A stretch of 64,000 bases of DNA from Clostridia bacterium (GCA_017403155.1 JAFQOP010000012.1:1-64000); one strand, 5' to 3'. Shown: positions 35,931-45,012, counted from the first letter of the stretch. Numbers and translations are program-made. The notes: generated by a model from the letters alone, not told the origin.

Positions 35931-36827
35931 TTATTTTTTCAAAAAGTTGTCTATATATCCTATTGCCTCGGACACCATATCACCGCACTCATCGAGCCAT
36001 ATTATATCGCTCTCGCGTCGGAACCAGGTCATCTGCCTCTTGGCAAAGCGGCATATCTCGCGGTAGAGCTCCTCGTGATATGCCTCAAAGGAGGGATACT
36101 GTCCCGAAATATATCGGTAGGTATATCTGTATTCAAGTCCAAGCCTTTCAAGGAATTCGGGAGTAGCACCGAGGGTGAGAACACGGCTCACCTCTTCTAT
36201 CATCCCCTCCTCTATGCGCGCGTCAAGCCTCTCCAGAATGCGACGGTTCAGCACCTCACGAGGAAAGGTTATACCGAGCTTGAGCACGTCGTAGCGCGGC
36301 TCGGCAGTGTCGGCAAGAGAGAGTCCTGCATCAAGCTTTTCAATCATTCTGACAATGCGCCTGTCGCTGACCTCTCCGTCTACGGAATAATCTCCGTAGG
36401 TACGGAGTATTTCGATAAGCTCATCACGGCTCTTGTCCGCGAGACGAGCACGGAGCTGTTCGTTTGGGGGAGCATCGGTGAGATTATAGCCGTCGGTTAC
36501 CGAACGGGCATAAAGCCCCGTGCCACCGACGAGAAGCGGGAGCTTTCCGAGGGCGTGGATGCTGTCAATCGATTCGTATGCCAAGGTCTGGAACTCCGCC
36601 ATTGAGAATGGCTCACCGAGGTCTATTATATCAATGAGACGGTGCTTTACCTCTGCCATTTCCTCAGCCGTTACCTTACCCGTGCCGAGGTCGAGGTGTC
36701 TGTATACCTGACGGGAATCTGCGCTTACGATCTCTGTGCCGTAATGCTTTGCAAGCTCGATACCGAGGGAGCTTTTTCCGGATGCGGTCGTGCCTACGAT
36801 GGCAACGAGCTTTTTCTTATCACTCAC
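35931..36827 (-). CDS. miaA: tRNA dimethylallyltransferase
   Basis: 298-residue enzyme that transfers a dimethylallyl group to N6 of adenosine 37 in tRNAs reading U-starting codons. The P-loop is GTTASGKSSLGIELA. Other signature pieces are DSRQVYRHLDLGTGK, HRLID, PLLVGGTGLYARSVTDGY and the RFAKRQMTWFRRE motif that binds tRNA. The stop is followed directly by the CyuA-like gene, and the start overlaps the MATE gene by four bases. Confidence 0.95.
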   Translation of the reverse strand: MSDKKKLVAIVGTTASGKSSLGIELAKHYGTEIVSADSRQVYRHLDLGTGKVTAEEMAEVKHRLIDIIDLGEPFSMAEFQTLAYESIDSIHALGKLPLLVGGTGLYARSVTDGYNLTDAPPNEQLRARLADKSRDELIEILRTYGDYSVDGEVSDRRIVRMIEKLDAGLSLADTAEPRYDVLKLGITFPREVLNRRILERLDARIEEGMIEEVSRVLTLGATPEFLERLGLEYRYTYRYISGQYPSFEAYHEELYREICRFAKRQMTWFRRESDIIWLDECGDMVSEAIGYIDNFLKK

Positions 36828-38221
36828 TCGTCTTGTCCCCTTTTTTTATAGAATGCGGATTTTATCGTAATTATCAGGAATATAGTGCAAAGCGCAAGGC
36901 TCATAAGCTCTGCTATCGGGAATGCCCACCACACAAGGTCTACGTTGTCAAGAAGAGAAAGCAGCAACGCGGCAGGAACAAGAACGACGAGCTGTCGTCC
37001 TATGCTGACGAAGAGGGAGAATATGCTCTTGCCGAGAGCCTGGCAGGTAGATATGCTTATTATCGAGAAGCCTGCAAAGAGGAAGCTCCAGCTTATAGTT
37101 CGCAGGGCTACGCGACCGATTGCGAGCATTGATTCGTCTGCGTTGAATATTGAAAGAAGGGTCTCGGGAATCAGCTGGAAGGTCAGAAGTCCCGCCATTA
37201 TATAGCTTATTGCGGTGATATACGATATCTTCATGGTGCCGAATACGCGGCTCGGCTTGTTGGCACCGTAGTTGTAGGAAAGGATGGGCACCATACCGTT
37301 GTTTAGTCCGAATACGGGCATAAATACAAAGCTCTGGAGCTTGAAATAGACTGTAAAGACGTTGAGTGCGGTCTTGCCTATACCCTCGCCCACTCTTTCA
37401 AATCCGAGGAGAATATTGTTCATAGAGAGGGTCATTACAGTGCCTATTGCCTGCATGAGAACGGAGGGGATGGAAATGCCGAGTATCTCCCTTATAACCC
37501 TTCCCGAGGGGAGGAAATTCTTTATCCTTATGCGAATCTCGGAGTTAAATCTCAGGTTAAAGAAAAGACCGAGCGCTGCGGCAACTATCTGACCGATAAC
37601 GGTAGCGACAGCGGCGCCGAAGACACCCATCTCGGGGAAGCCTATCCAGCCGAATATGAGAATGGGGTCAAGTATGATGTTGACAATAGCACCTACCCCC
37701 TGGGTAATCATACTGAGCACAGAGCGCCCTGTTGCCTGCAGGAGTCTTTCGCATAGGACCTGGATAAATACGGCAATGGAGCCTATGCATACAACACTGG
37801 TATACTCATAGGTATACTGTGCAAGCAGAGCATCGCCCGCCGACTGAGAGTCGGCATACATACGCGTAAAGAAAACGCCGAAAACGAGGAATATGAGGTA
37901 GCTGACTCCCATAAGAAAGAAGCCCTGCCCCGCTATGTGATTCGCCTTTTCAAAATTCTTCTGTCCGAGGGAGCGGGAGAGAAGCGCGTTGATACCTACC
38001 GCCATACCGACAGATAATGCAAGGAGCAAATTCTGTATCGGGAAAGCAAGTCCCAAGGCACCCGTACCCTGCACGTTATTATACTGGGCAACGAATACGG
38101 AGTCTACGATGTTGTACAGCGCCTGGACTATCATAGAGATGATAATAGGCACTGATATAGAAAAGAGGAGCTTGCCGACGGGCATCGTCCCCATTTTGTT
38201 TTCTTTTGTTACTTCTGCCAT
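36824..38221 (-). CDS. MATE family efflux transporter
   Basis: 465-residue, twelve-helix transporter. The N-terminal pattern LLFSISVPIIISMIVQALYNIVDSVFVAQ and the second half beginning IREILGISIPSVLMQAIG are the two MATE repeats. MATE proteins export drugs or metabolites with H+ or Na+ coupling; the substrate is unknown. It is transcribed with miaA from its own SigA promoter at 38256-38285. The last four bases overlap miaA. Confidence 0.88.
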   Translation of the reverse strand: MAEVTKENKMGTMPVGKLLFSISVPIIISMIVQALYNIVDSVFVAQYNNVQGTGALGLAFPIQNLLLALSVGMAVGINALLSRSLGQKNFEKANHIAGQGFFLMGVSYLIFLVFGVFFTRMYADSQSAGDALLAQYTYEYTSVVCIGSIAVFIQVLCERLLQATGRSVLSMITQGVGAIVNIILDPILIFGWIGFPEMGVFGAAVATVIGQIVAAALGLFFNLRFNSEIRIRIKNFLPSGRVIREILGISIPSVLMQAIGTVMTLSMNNILLGFERVGEGIGKTALNVFTVYFKLQSFVFMPVFGLNNGMVPILSYNYGANKPSRVFGTMKISYITAISYIMAGLLTFQLIPETLLSIFNADESMLAIGRVALRTISWSFLFAGFSIISISTCQALGKSIFSLFVSIGRQLVVLVPAALLLSLLDNVDLVWWAFPIAELMSLALCTIFLIITIKSAFYKKRGQDE

Positions 38222-38255
38222 TTTTGTTCTCGCTTACTTTTATTATATCTTAAAT

Positions 38256-38285
38256 ATTTTATCATATGTTGACTTATTTTGTCAA
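38256..38285 (-). promoter_or_regulatory. Promoter of the MATE-miaA operon
   Basis: Minus-strand TTGACA (38280-38285), an 18-nt spacer and TAAAAT (38256-38261), 35 bases before the MATE start. The spacer contains a second TGAC. Confidence 0.65.
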
Positions 38286-38288
38286 GAG

Positions 38289-38315
38289 AAAAAGGAACCC
38301 ATGCGGTTCCTTTTT
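38289..38315 (-). terminator. Terminator of the QueG-like gene
   Basis: AAAAAGGAACC/GGTTCCTTTTT hairpin with a 5-nt loop; its first bases are the stop codon of the QueG-like gene. Confidence 0.88.
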
Positions 38316-39117
38316 ACTTTTTCATTATTTCAAGGTTGCGCTCGAGCACCGTTCTGCCGCGCCAGCCAAAGGCACGGGAGCGAAGAGCGGCCTTCGACAT
38401 GCCGTCCAGCAGAGGACGTGTGAGGCACTCCACTCTGTCGCGGTGAAAAAAGACGATGGGCGTAACAGATGGATCTCTGTTATAAGGACAGGACGACTGA
38501 CAGAGGTCGCACCCCCATACCGTGTTAAATTTTTGCATCAAATCCTGCTCATATTCATTGAGCTCGCCCTTGCGCTGAGTGATGGCAGAGAGGCAATCCG
38601 CTCCCTTGCCGGAGAGGATGCCGGTGGGGCAAGCCCTGCCACATGCACCGCAGTGCACACACGTGCCTATATCGACAGGTTGGATAGCGCCGAGCTGCTC
38701 AGGCGGGACGTCGGTCAGAAGGTCTGCAATGAAAACGTAGCTACCGTATTTCTCATTAATCAGAAGCCCGTTATCTCCGAGTATGCCGAGTCCGCCGATG
38801 AGGGCGGCATGACGCTCGTCTATCGGTGAATGGTCGCCGTAACCGACGAAGGTGTGCTCGGGAAATTTTGCTGCAAGATGCTCGGACAGACGGGACGTCA
38901 TTTCGCGTATGTAAATGTGATAGTCGAGCGATGCGGCATAGCGAGAGATATTCTCGGGAGTGCTGACGTAGTACGGTACGAGCATAATTATCGCCGTTTT
39001 GGGCTCCATGCCCTCCCGCTCTGTCAGCTCGGGGCGCGTTTTTCGAAGGGCGGCATAGTCCAGAACGGCATAGTATTCTATTTTTTCCTCGTCGAGAAAT
39101 TCTTTTATAACGTCCAT
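38314..39117 (-). CDS. QueG-like 4Fe-4S double-cluster protein (epoxyqueuosine reductase family)
   Basis: 267-residue member of the epoxyqueuosine reductase family. The classical double ferredoxin signature is present (CVHCGACGRACPTG, then CDLCQSSCPYN), together with GLGILGDNGLLI and SYVFIADLLTD. QueG reduces epoxyqueuosine in tRNA to queuosine with a cobalamin cofactor. The protein is much shorter than E. coli QueG (379 aa), as are many short Clostridia homologues, so function as a true reductase is uncertain. A queT gene at 43694 makes a queuosine link plausible. Confidence 0.78.
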   Translation of the reverse strand: MDVIKEFLDEEKIEYYAVLDYAALRKTRPELTEREGMEPKTAIIMLVPYYVSTPENISRYAASLDYHIYIREMTSRLSEHLAAKFPEHTFVGYGDHSPIDERHAALIGGLGILGDNGLLINEKYGSYVFIADLLTDVPPEQLGAIQPVDIGTCVHCGACGRACPTGILSGKGADCLSAITQRKGELNEYEQDLMQKFNTVWGCDLCQSSCPYNRDPSVTPIVFFHRDRVECLTRPLLDGMSKAALRSRAFGWRGRTVLERNLEIMKK

Positions 39118-39171
39118 GTTTTCACCTCCCTATTATTTTATCACAGAGGAGGCGAAAATGCAACATATTTC

Positions 39172-39200
39172 TTGACTTTACGCGCGCGATATGCTAAAAT
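39172..39200 (+). promoter_or_regulatory. plsY promoter (SigA type)
   Basis: TTGACT (39172-39177), a 17-nt spacer and TAAAAT (39195-39200), 50 bases before plsY and divergent from the QueG-like gene. Confidence 0.75.
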
Positions 39201-39250
39201 GTATCTGTGGTATTATACAAAAATGAAAAATATACCGTAAGGAGAAATTT

Positions 39251-40030
39251 ATGTTCAGCTTTTTACAGGACGGTCTTCTCATGCGTCTGTTTGCAGGCAC
39301 GGGAGAGGATGCGTATACCCTTTATCTGCTTGCTTTTGCGGGATTTACGCTCGGTATGATAGCAATCTCCTATCTGCTCGGCAGTCTTAACTCTGCAATA
39401 GTTCTCTCGAGAATACTTTACCGCGACGATATCCGTAAGCACGGAAGCGGAAATGCGGGACTTACAAATATGCTGAGAACCTACGGCAAGGGCGCAGCAG
39501 GACTCACCCTGCTCGGTGATATTCTTAAAACCGCGCTCGCGGTGCTTGTCGGCGGAATTCTCTTCGGCTTCGGCTATACTGCAGGCATAAGCCTCGGCAG
39601 CTACGGTATGTGCTATATTGCAGGCCTGTTTGCAGTGCTCGGTCACATCTTCCCCATCTACTATAAATTCAAGGGCGGCAAGGGTGTGCTTGCAACCGCA
39701 ACGATGGCTCTCATTCTAACCCCCATCCCGATGCTTATACTTCTCGCACTCTTTGTAGTTATAGTTGCGGTTTCAAAGTACGTATCACTCGGCTCTATCG
39801 TGGGTGCAATCTTCTACCCCGTTGTTTGCTATATATACTGCATAGTCGCCTTTGACGGACTTACGATGCCCGCATTTATGGCGCTCTCAACGATACTGCT
39901 CGCTATTATAATTGTGTTCTGCCACAGAGGCAATATACAGAGAATACAGAATCACACAGAGCGCAAGCTCTCTTTCAAGAAGAAGCCCGAAGCGGACAAG
40001 GCTGCTACAGATGACGACGCAGAGGACTAA
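39251..40030 (+). CDS. plsY: Acyl-phosphate:glycerol-3-phosphate acyltransferase PlsY
   Basis: 259-residue integral membrane enzyme that makes lysophosphatidic acid from acyl-phosphate and glycerol-3-phosphate. The three conserved loops are visible: LLGSLNSAIVLSR, RKHGSGNAGLTNMLRTYGK and FKGGKGVLATATMA. An N-terminal extension of about 40 residues and a charged C-terminal tail go beyond the usual 200 residues. Its 3' end overlaps the methyltransferase gene by 20 bases. Confidence 0.93.
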   Translation: MFSFLQDGLLMRLFAGTGEDAYTLYLLAFAGFTLGMIAISYLLGSLNSAIVLSRILYRDDIRKHGSGNAGLTNMLRTYGKGAAGLTLLGDILKTALAVLVGGILFGFGYTAGISLGSYGMCYIAGLFAVLGHIFPIYYKFKGGKGVLATATMALILTPIPMLILLALFVVIVAVSKYVSLGSIVGAIFYPVVCYIYCIVAFDGLTMPAFMALSTILLAIIIVFCHRGNIQRIQNHTERKLSFKKKPEADKAATDDDAED

Positions 40031-41186
40031 TGACTTTATAGAGCTTGTCAAGCTCTCAGTGACGACCGAAACACTGAAAAAGCTCGTCCTATCCCGTCCA
40101 AAAGAATCCGAGATTACAAAAATATCGGGTAGGCTCTGCTCGCACAGAGAGAGGCGCATCCTTGCACTTGAATATTCCCTGCCGGGAAATACGGTGTCAC
40201 ACAAGAATCTCGGTGAATCGGAAATAGAGCAATATCTTGCCGAGGCACTTGGCAATTATATGCAGGCTAACCTTATCACAACAGAGGGCGAGTGCGAATG
40301 GAAGATATCGCGCTCGGGCAAGGAGGCACTGCTTGGTGCAGACAAGCTGAAAAAGCGGTTGTCGGGAGAGCGCGAGGGCTTTGAGAGCGCGATAGAGGCG
40401 CTTGACAAAAGAAAAAACTACCTTCTCACGGGCAATGAGGACTTTCTGATAGCACTGGGAATATCCGATGCAACGGGAAGAGTTCACGATAAAAAGCAGG
40501 CAAAATACAGACAGATCAACCGTTTTCTCGAGCATATCGAGGACATATATCCCCACCTGCCTAAAGAGGGTACGCTTAACGTATACGACCTCTGCTGCGG
40601 AAAGAGCTATCTCAGCTTTGCTGTATACTACTACCTCACAAAACGCAAATCCCGAGAGGTCAGAATGCTCGGTATTGATCTGAAGCGCGACGTCATCTCC
40701 TGGTGCGAGGCTCTTGCAAAAAGGCTCGGCTATACGGGTATGAGCTTTATATATGATGACATTAAGAATACACCGCGGGATACCGTGCCTGATATGGTCA
40801 TATCCCTGCACGCGTGTGATATAGCAACCGATATAGTCCTTGATACGGCGGTGGAGCTTGGCGCAAGAGTAATACTTTCAACCCCCTGCTGTCAGCGATA
40901 TCTGAGCAGCAAAATCGACTCACTCCCACTCTCCTTTGTCACGCGTTATCCGCATCTCAAAATGAAGCTCTCCGAGGTGCTCACCGACGCATTGAGGGCA
41001 GTGCACCTCTCCTCGCACGGATACTCCGTCGGAGTGCTTGAGCTCACCGACCCGGAGAATACTCCGAAGAACACGCTCATCCGCGCGATAAAGAGCAAAG
41101 ATAGCGGCTCGAGTGAGGAATACGACGAGGCACTAAAATTCCTCCTCGGAGACGGAGCTAAGTACTATCTTAAAGAAATTAAGTAA
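40011..41186 (+). CDS. SAM-dependent methyltransferase (Methyltransf_32-like)
   Basis: 391-residue protein. The middle has a Rossmann methyltransferase core: LNVYDLCCGKSYLSFAVYYYL (motif I), MLGIDLKRDVI (motif II), PDMVISLHACDIATDIVLD (post-motif) and STPCCQRYLSS. The HACD and CCQ patterns are typical of a family resembling predicted rRNA or tRNA methylases; the substrate is unknown. The N-terminal 180 residues are probably an RNA-recognition part. It overlaps plsY by 20 bases and is followed by tsaE. Confidence 0.78.
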   Translation: MTTQRTNDFIELVKLSVTTETLKKLVLSRPKESEITKISGRLCSHRERRILALEYSLPGNTVSHKNLGESEIEQYLAEALGNYMQANLITTEGECEWKISRSGKEALLGADKLKKRLSGEREGFESAIEALDKRKNYLLTGNEDFLIALGISDATGRVHDKKQAKYRQINRFLEHIEDIYPHLPKEGTLNVYDLCCGKSYLSFAVYYYLTKRKSREVRMLGIDLKRDVISWCEALAKRLGYTGMSFIYDDIKNTPRDTVPDMVISLHACDIATDIVLDTAVELGARVILSTPCCQRYLSSKIDSLPLSFVTRYPHLKMKLSEVLTDALRAVHLSSHGYSVGVLELTDPENTPKNTLIRAIKSKDSGSSEEYDEALKFLLGDGAKYYLKEIK

Positions 41187-41206
41187 ACAAAGGTATACAT
41201 TTTACA

Positions 41207-41653
41207 ATGCAATACATCACAAAATCGCCCGAGGAAACCTCACAGGTTGGTTATGAGTTGGCAAAAAAACTCGACACGGGTGGCACATTACGCACCTTTA
41301 TCGCGATGAGGGGCGAGATGGGTGTCGGCAAGACGGCATTTGTGCGAGGATTTGCCTCCTACTTTGGCATCGAGGGTGTAAAAAGCCCGACATATGCGGT
41401 TATGAACCAGCACACATCAAAGAACTCTAAGCGCATCTATCACTTCGATATGTACAGAATTGAGTCAGATGACGACCTGTACTCAATAGGCTACGACGAC
41501 TATATCGAATCGGACGGATATGCGCTTGTCGAATGGAGCGAAAATATCGAATATGCAATACCCCACCCCGCAATCTACGTCACTATAGCGCGAGATGACG
41601 ATGACGAGATGGCAAGGATAATTACCGTTGAGGTCGAGGAGGGAGCTATATAG
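41207..41653 (+). CDS. tsaE: tRNA threonylcarbamoyladenosine complex ATPase TsaE
   Basis: 148-residue P-loop ATPase of the TsaBDE complex that makes t6A37 in ANN-decoding tRNAs. The Walker A is GEMGVGKTAFVRGFA; SPTYAVMNQH, IYHFDMYRI and VEWSENI follow. It is directly followed by tsaB (2-base gap), the usual partner. Confidence 0.95.
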   Translation: MQYITKSPEETSQVGYELAKKLDTGGTLRTFIAMRGEMGVGKTAFVRGFASYFGIEGVKSPTYAVMNQHTSKNSKRIYHFDMYRIESDDDLYSIGYDDYIESDGYALVEWSENIEYAIPHPAIYVTIARDDDDEMARIITVEVEEGAI

Positions 41654-41655
41654 GA

Positions 41656-42369
41656 ATGAAAATACTTGCATTTGACAGCACTGCAAGAGTCGCCTCGGTC
41701 GCGGTATGCGAGGACGAGAGGCTGCTCGCACAGTATAATATTGACAACGGGCTAACGCAAAGTGAGCTGCTGCTCCCCATGGCGGAGGACATGCTGAGGT
41801 CCTTGAAGCTGACGGTAGGGGATATCGGACTTTTTGCTGTTACGGCGGGCCCCGGGTCGTTTACGGGTGTTCGAATCGGTACCGCAATAGTAAAGGGACT
41901 GGCATTCGGAAGAAGTATTCCCTGCTCTGCTGTTTCGACGTTAGAGGCACTTGCGGAGAATCTCAGGGGCGTTTGCGGCATTGTGGTGCCCGTTATGGAT
42001 GCGCGCCGCTCGCAGGTATATACGGCAATTTTTACCTCGGATGCCGAGGGACTCACAAGAGTGACACCCGACGAGGCTATTTCGACGGATGAGCTTGCCG
42101 CGAGACTGAAGAAATACGACGGCAAGGCTATATATCTTGTCGGTGACGGATACGAGGTTGCAAAAAGAGCTCTTGAGGCAAAGGGGGTACACACAGAAAA
42201 CACACCGCCCCTTCTTGTAAACGAAAATGCATATTCGGTTGCAAGAGTTGCATACAGAGCATACATGCGCGGAGAATACGCAACTGATGCGGATGTGCTG
42301 CCAACGTATTTGAGAGTGCCCCAAGCAGAAAGAGAAAGACTTGAAAGACTTAAAGAGGAGAAGAAATAA
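41656..42369 (+). CDS. tsaB: tRNA threonylcarbamoyladenosine complex dimerization subunit TsaB
   Basis: 237-residue TsaB, an ASKHA-fold protein that dimerises with TsaD. The N-terminus ILAFDSTARVASVAV, then TAGPGSFTGVRIGTAIVKGLAFG and VVPVMDARRSQVYTA, are diagnostic. It is not catalytic itself but scaffolds t6A synthesis. The stop codon overlaps the start of rpiB (TAATG). TsaD is not in the window. Confidence 0.95.
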   Translation: MKILAFDSTARVASVAVCEDERLLAQYNIDNGLTQSELLLPMAEDMLRSLKLTVGDIGLFAVTAGPGSFTGVRIGTAIVKGLAFGRSIPCSAVSTLEALAENLRGVCGIVVPVMDARRSQVYTAIFTSDAEGLTRVTPDEAISTDELAARLKKYDGKAIYLVGDGYEVAKRALEAKGVHTENTPPLLVNENAYSVARVAYRAYMRGEYATDADVLPTYLRVPQAERERLERLKEEKK

Positions 42370-42830
42370 TGAAAAAGAGAATAATTCACATCGGCGCTGA
42401 CAGCGCAGGCTTTGAGCTCAAGGAAATGCTCAAGAAGAAGCTCGTGGGTGAGGGCTATGAGGTTACCGACCACGGTCCCGACAGCTCCGCATCCTGCCAC
42501 TACCCCATCTACGCATCCCTTGTATCGGAGGCTGTGCAAAGCAATCCCGACGGGAGCCTCGGCATACTCATCTGCGGCACAGGCATCGGTATGTCGATGT
42601 GTGCCAACAAGTATAACGGCGTGCGCGCCGCAGTGTGCTCGGACACCTTCTCCGCAAGGATGACAAGAATCCATAACAATGCAAACGTCCTCTGTATGGG
42701 TGCGAGGGTAATTGGCTCCTGCCTTGCTGAAGATATTCTCGACGCCTTTCTCGGTGCTGAATTCGAGGATGGCGGCAGACACCGCACCAGAGTCGATATG
42801 ATGACCGAAATAGAAAACAAGCAGAAATAA
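42369..42830 (+). CDS. rpiB: Ribose-5-phosphate isomerase B
   Basis: 153-residue RpiB/LacAB-family isomerase of the pentose phosphate pathway. The pattern is IHIGADSAGFELK, DHGPDS..SCHYP, ICGTGIGMSMCANK and AR..RIHNNANVLCMGAR. The catalytic Cys is in CGTGIG. It may also act on allose-6-phosphate in some species. It is the last gene of the plsY-tsaE-tsaB-rpiB group and ends in a strong terminator. Confidence 0.93.
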   Translation: MKKRIIHIGADSAGFELKEMLKKKLVGEGYEVTDHGPDSSASCHYPIYASLVSEAVQSNPDGSLGILICGTGIGMSMCANKYNGVRAAVCSDTFSARMTRIHNNANVLCMGARVIGSCLAEDILDAFLGAEFEDGGRHRTRVDMMTEIENKQK

Positions 42831-42865
42831 AAAAGCCCCTGCAGGTGTTCCTGCAGGGCTTTTTT
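42829..42865. terminator. Bidirectional terminator between rpiB and the MecA-like gene
   Basis: AAAAAAGCCCCTGCAGG/CCTGCAGGGCTTTTTT hairpin with U-runs on both strands. It overlaps the stop codon of the minus-strand gene. Confidence 0.93.
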
Positions 42866-43436
42866 ATAGCTCGGAGAGGACGGAAAGCGGCCTATCCGTC
42901 TTTAGACTTTTCATATGCTCTCTTATGTACGGATAGGCGGTATGCGCAACTCTTGTACCGTATTCCGAAAGAGGAGCACCTATTCCGTCACATATTCCTT
43001 CGTCAACAACAAGATAGCATTCTCCGATATCGGAGCAAAAAACCTCTCCCTCAACATCAGAGCACAAGGCGCCAAGAGCGTGGGAAACGCAGATCAGCGC
43101 GTCAAGCGTGGCAAAGGAATATATCTCCTTGCGCGTGCTTATAAGCGCAACACTGTTGGATGTCGCCAGACTCCTTTCGGCAATCGGACTGATATTACCT
43201 AGTCTGGTAACAAGCAGCTCGCCTCCAGCATCCTGCGGATATAGCTGTATCAGTATTTTTTCACCATTTACAGAAAAGCCGCACTCACGCTCCGCTATCT
43301 CAAGAATTTTTCGATATGCTCGACGGTACTGCGGAGTATCGGGTATGTCAAGCGCGCCGTCAATGCCGTAAGCGGAAAGCTCCTCTGTCGAGAGAATTAT
43401 TTTCATTTTGCTTTGGTTTATATTTATATACTTCAA
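42864..43436 (-). CDS. MecA-like adaptor protein
   Basis: 190-residue protein resembling MecA/NegA adaptors, which deliver substrates to ClpC-ClpP. The N-domain has IKINQSKMKIILSTEELSAYGID-like structure, then ERECGFSVNGEKILIQLYPQDAGGELLVTRL. The C-domain has IYSFATLDALICVSHAL, CYLVVDEG and a final SEYGTRVAHTAYPYIREHMKSL. The start is probably TTG 43436, as this gives the conserved N-terminal strand; ATG 43406 lacks a ribosome-binding site. No ClpC gene is in the window. Substrate unknown. Confidence 0.72.
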   Translation of the reverse strand: MKYININQSKMKIILSTEELSAYGIDGALDIPDTPQYRRAYRKILEIAERECGFSVNGEKILIQLYPQDAGGELLVTRLGNISPIAERSLATSNSVALISTRKEIYSFATLDALICVSHALGALCSDVEGEVFCSDIGECYLVVDEGICDGIGAPLSEYGTRVAHTAYPYIREHMKSLKTDRPLSVLSEL

Positions 43437-43590
43437 GCCTGCCCTCTTAATTCATTCTTCTTGTCTTATTATACGTTGCGAGGAGTATGCTTGCCAATGC
43501 AAAAAATATGTATAGAATAGTTCCGTAATGGTAAAAAATAAAAAAAAATAGAAGTTTTTGATGCAAAAACAATAATTTTCCCATTCACTA

Positions 43591-43619
43591 TTGAAAAAAG
43601 GGGCAGTTTGTGATACAAT
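43591..43619 (+). promoter_or_regulatory. queT promoter (SigA type)
   Basis: TTGAAA (43591-43596), a 17-nt spacer and TACAAT (43614-43619), upstream of a structured queT leader. Confidence 0.7.
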
Positions 43620-43623
43620 ACAC

Positions 43624-43690
43624 GTTGTGAGTTCGAGACCTTCCTCACAGAGGTGCACGCCACCGAAAAAACAAAACTAAAGGAGACAAC
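43624..43690 (+). ncRNA. Candidate preQ1 riboswitch leader of queT
   Basis: The leader folds as TGTGAG (43626-43631) paired with CTCACA (43644-43649), enclosing a loop TTCGAGACCTTC that starts like the conserved loop of preQ1-I. An A-rich stretch (AAAAAACAAAACTAAAGG) follows. CCTT of the loop can pair with AAGG, which is the queT ribosome-binding site, forming an H-type pseudoknot that would block translation when ligand is bound. A small extra hairpin (GGTG/CACC) interrupts the A-rich loop, so the class is uncertain. Confidence 0.5.
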
Positions 43691-43693
43691 AGA

Positions 43694-44188
43694 ATGAAAA
43701 GAAAAAGCCCTGCCATAAGGCTTAGCAGAGGTGCGCTTATCGGTGCACTGTACGTCGCGCTTACCTACATCTCAAGTCTTGTCGGGCTATCAAGCGGAGT
43801 TATACAGTTCCGAATCTCCGAGGCGCTGACAATTCTGCCCGTATTAATGCCCGAGGCAATTCCCGGACTGTTCGTCGGATGTATTATCTCGAATCTTATG
43901 ACCCCCGGGGCACATCCGCTGGATATTGTGTTCGGCTCGGTTGCAACACTGATAGGCGCTCTGGGAGCACATCTGTTACGGAGGCTTCCGTCAAGATTCA
44001 AGTGGGTCGCAACACTGCCGACCATATTCTCAAACGCAATCATCGTTCCGTTTGTGCTTATGTTTGCATACGGTGCGGAGGGCTCGTATCCCTTCTTCAT
44101 GCTGACGGTTGGCATCGGAGAGGTTGTGTGTGCAGGAATCGGCGGAGCACTGCTCTATTATTCCTTGCGAAGAATTAATTTTAAATAA
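43694..44188 (+). CDS. queT: Queuosine precursor transporter QueT
   Basis: 164-residue membrane protein of the QueT family, the S-component of an ECF-type importer for the queuosine precursor preQ1 or queuine. The pattern is GALIGALYVALTYISS, GVIQFRISEALTILPVL, FVGCIISNL and LDIVFGSVATLIGA. Five or six helices fill most of the length. The structured 5' leader and the ribosome-binding site AAGGAG suggest preQ1 control. Confidence 0.9.
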   Translation: MKRKSPAIRLSRGALIGALYVALTYISSLVGLSSGVIQFRISEALTILPVLMPEAIPGLFVGCIISNLMTPGAHPLDIVFGSVATLIGALGAHLLRRLPSRFKWVATLPTIFSNAIIVPFVLMFAYGAEGSYPFFMLTVGIGEVVCAGIGGALLYYSLRRINFK

Positions 44189-44262
44189 GAGGGCAATGCC
44201 ATTCGTTTTCAATCTTGATAGCTTAAATCGGAGAGCTATCAGAAGAATATTGAGGATATAAA

Positions 44263-44970
44263 ATGGGTATCAAAGTAATATTGTTTGATCTTGACGGCAC
44301 TCTTCTGCCGATGGATCAGGATGAATTTATAAAGATGTATTTTGGAGGACTTGTGAGGGCACTCCTGCCGCACGGCTACGACGCTGAAAGGCTGCCAAAG
44401 GCTATATGGCTCGGAACGGGCGCAATGATAGAAAACGACGGCATGGCAACAAACGAAGAAGTCTTCTGGCAAACATTCTCCACCGTTTACGGCAAGAATG
44501 TAAGAGAGGATGAGCCGCTCTTTGAGAAATTTTACGCCGAGGACTTCGACAAGGTATCTGCCGTTGCTACCCCCGACCCCGCAGTTCCCGAGTTAATCCA
44601 CAGGCTCAAGGCGGACGGTTACCGCATAGCACTTGCAACAAATCCCGTATTCCCCGCCATTGCCACTCAAAAAAGGACACGGTGGGCAGGTATATCCGTC
44701 GATGACTTCGAGCTTTACACAACATATGAAAACTCGAGGTACTGCAAGCCTAGCCTCGACTATTACAGGGGCATACTCGACAAGCTTGGCGTTTCGGCAG
44801 AGGACTGTCTTATGGTCGGAAACGACGTCAGTGACGATATGGTAACCGAGAAGCTCGGTATGAAGGTGTTCCTCATCACAAAGCACCTCATCAACAAGGA
44901 CGGGGCTGATATATCGGGATATCCGCAGGGGGATTTCCACGATTTGTACGAATATATCAAGGCTAACTGA
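44263..44970 (+). CDS. HAD-superfamily hydrolase
   Basis: 235-residue phosphatase-like protein. Motif I is LFDLDGTLLP (nucleophile Asp), motif II LATNPV, motif III KPSLDYY and motif IV GNDVSDDM. The cap region lies between residues 20 and 100. The substrate cannot be told. It is separated from queT by 74 bases with no clear terminator, and it has its own hairpin terminator at 44982-45010. Confidence 0.85.
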   Translation: MGIKVILFDLDGTLLPMDQDEFIKMYFGGLVRALLPHGYDAERLPKAIWLGTGAMIENDGMATNEEVFWQTFSTVYGKNVREDEPLFEKFYAEDFDKVSAVATPDPAVPELIHRLKADGYRIALATNPVFPAIATQKRTRWAGISVDDFELYTTYENSRYCKPSLDYYRGILDKLGVSAEDCLMVGNDVSDDMVTEKLGMKVFLITKHLINKDGADISGYPQGDFHDLYEYIKAN

Positions 44971-44981
44971 AGGAAATAACA

Positions 44982-45010
44982 AGCGGCATCAAAAAAAGGT
45001 GCCGCTCTTC
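44982..45010 (+). terminator. Terminator after the HAD hydrolase gene
   Basis: AGCGGCATC and GGTGCCGCT pair around an A7 loop, followed by a short pyrimidine-rich tail. Confidence 0.7.
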
Positions 45011-45012
45011 TG

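Noticed and set aside
43626..43665. tRNA-like stretch with GTTCGAGACC
   Set aside because: No acceptor or anticodon stems can be drawn; the bases fit a riboswitch-like leader better.
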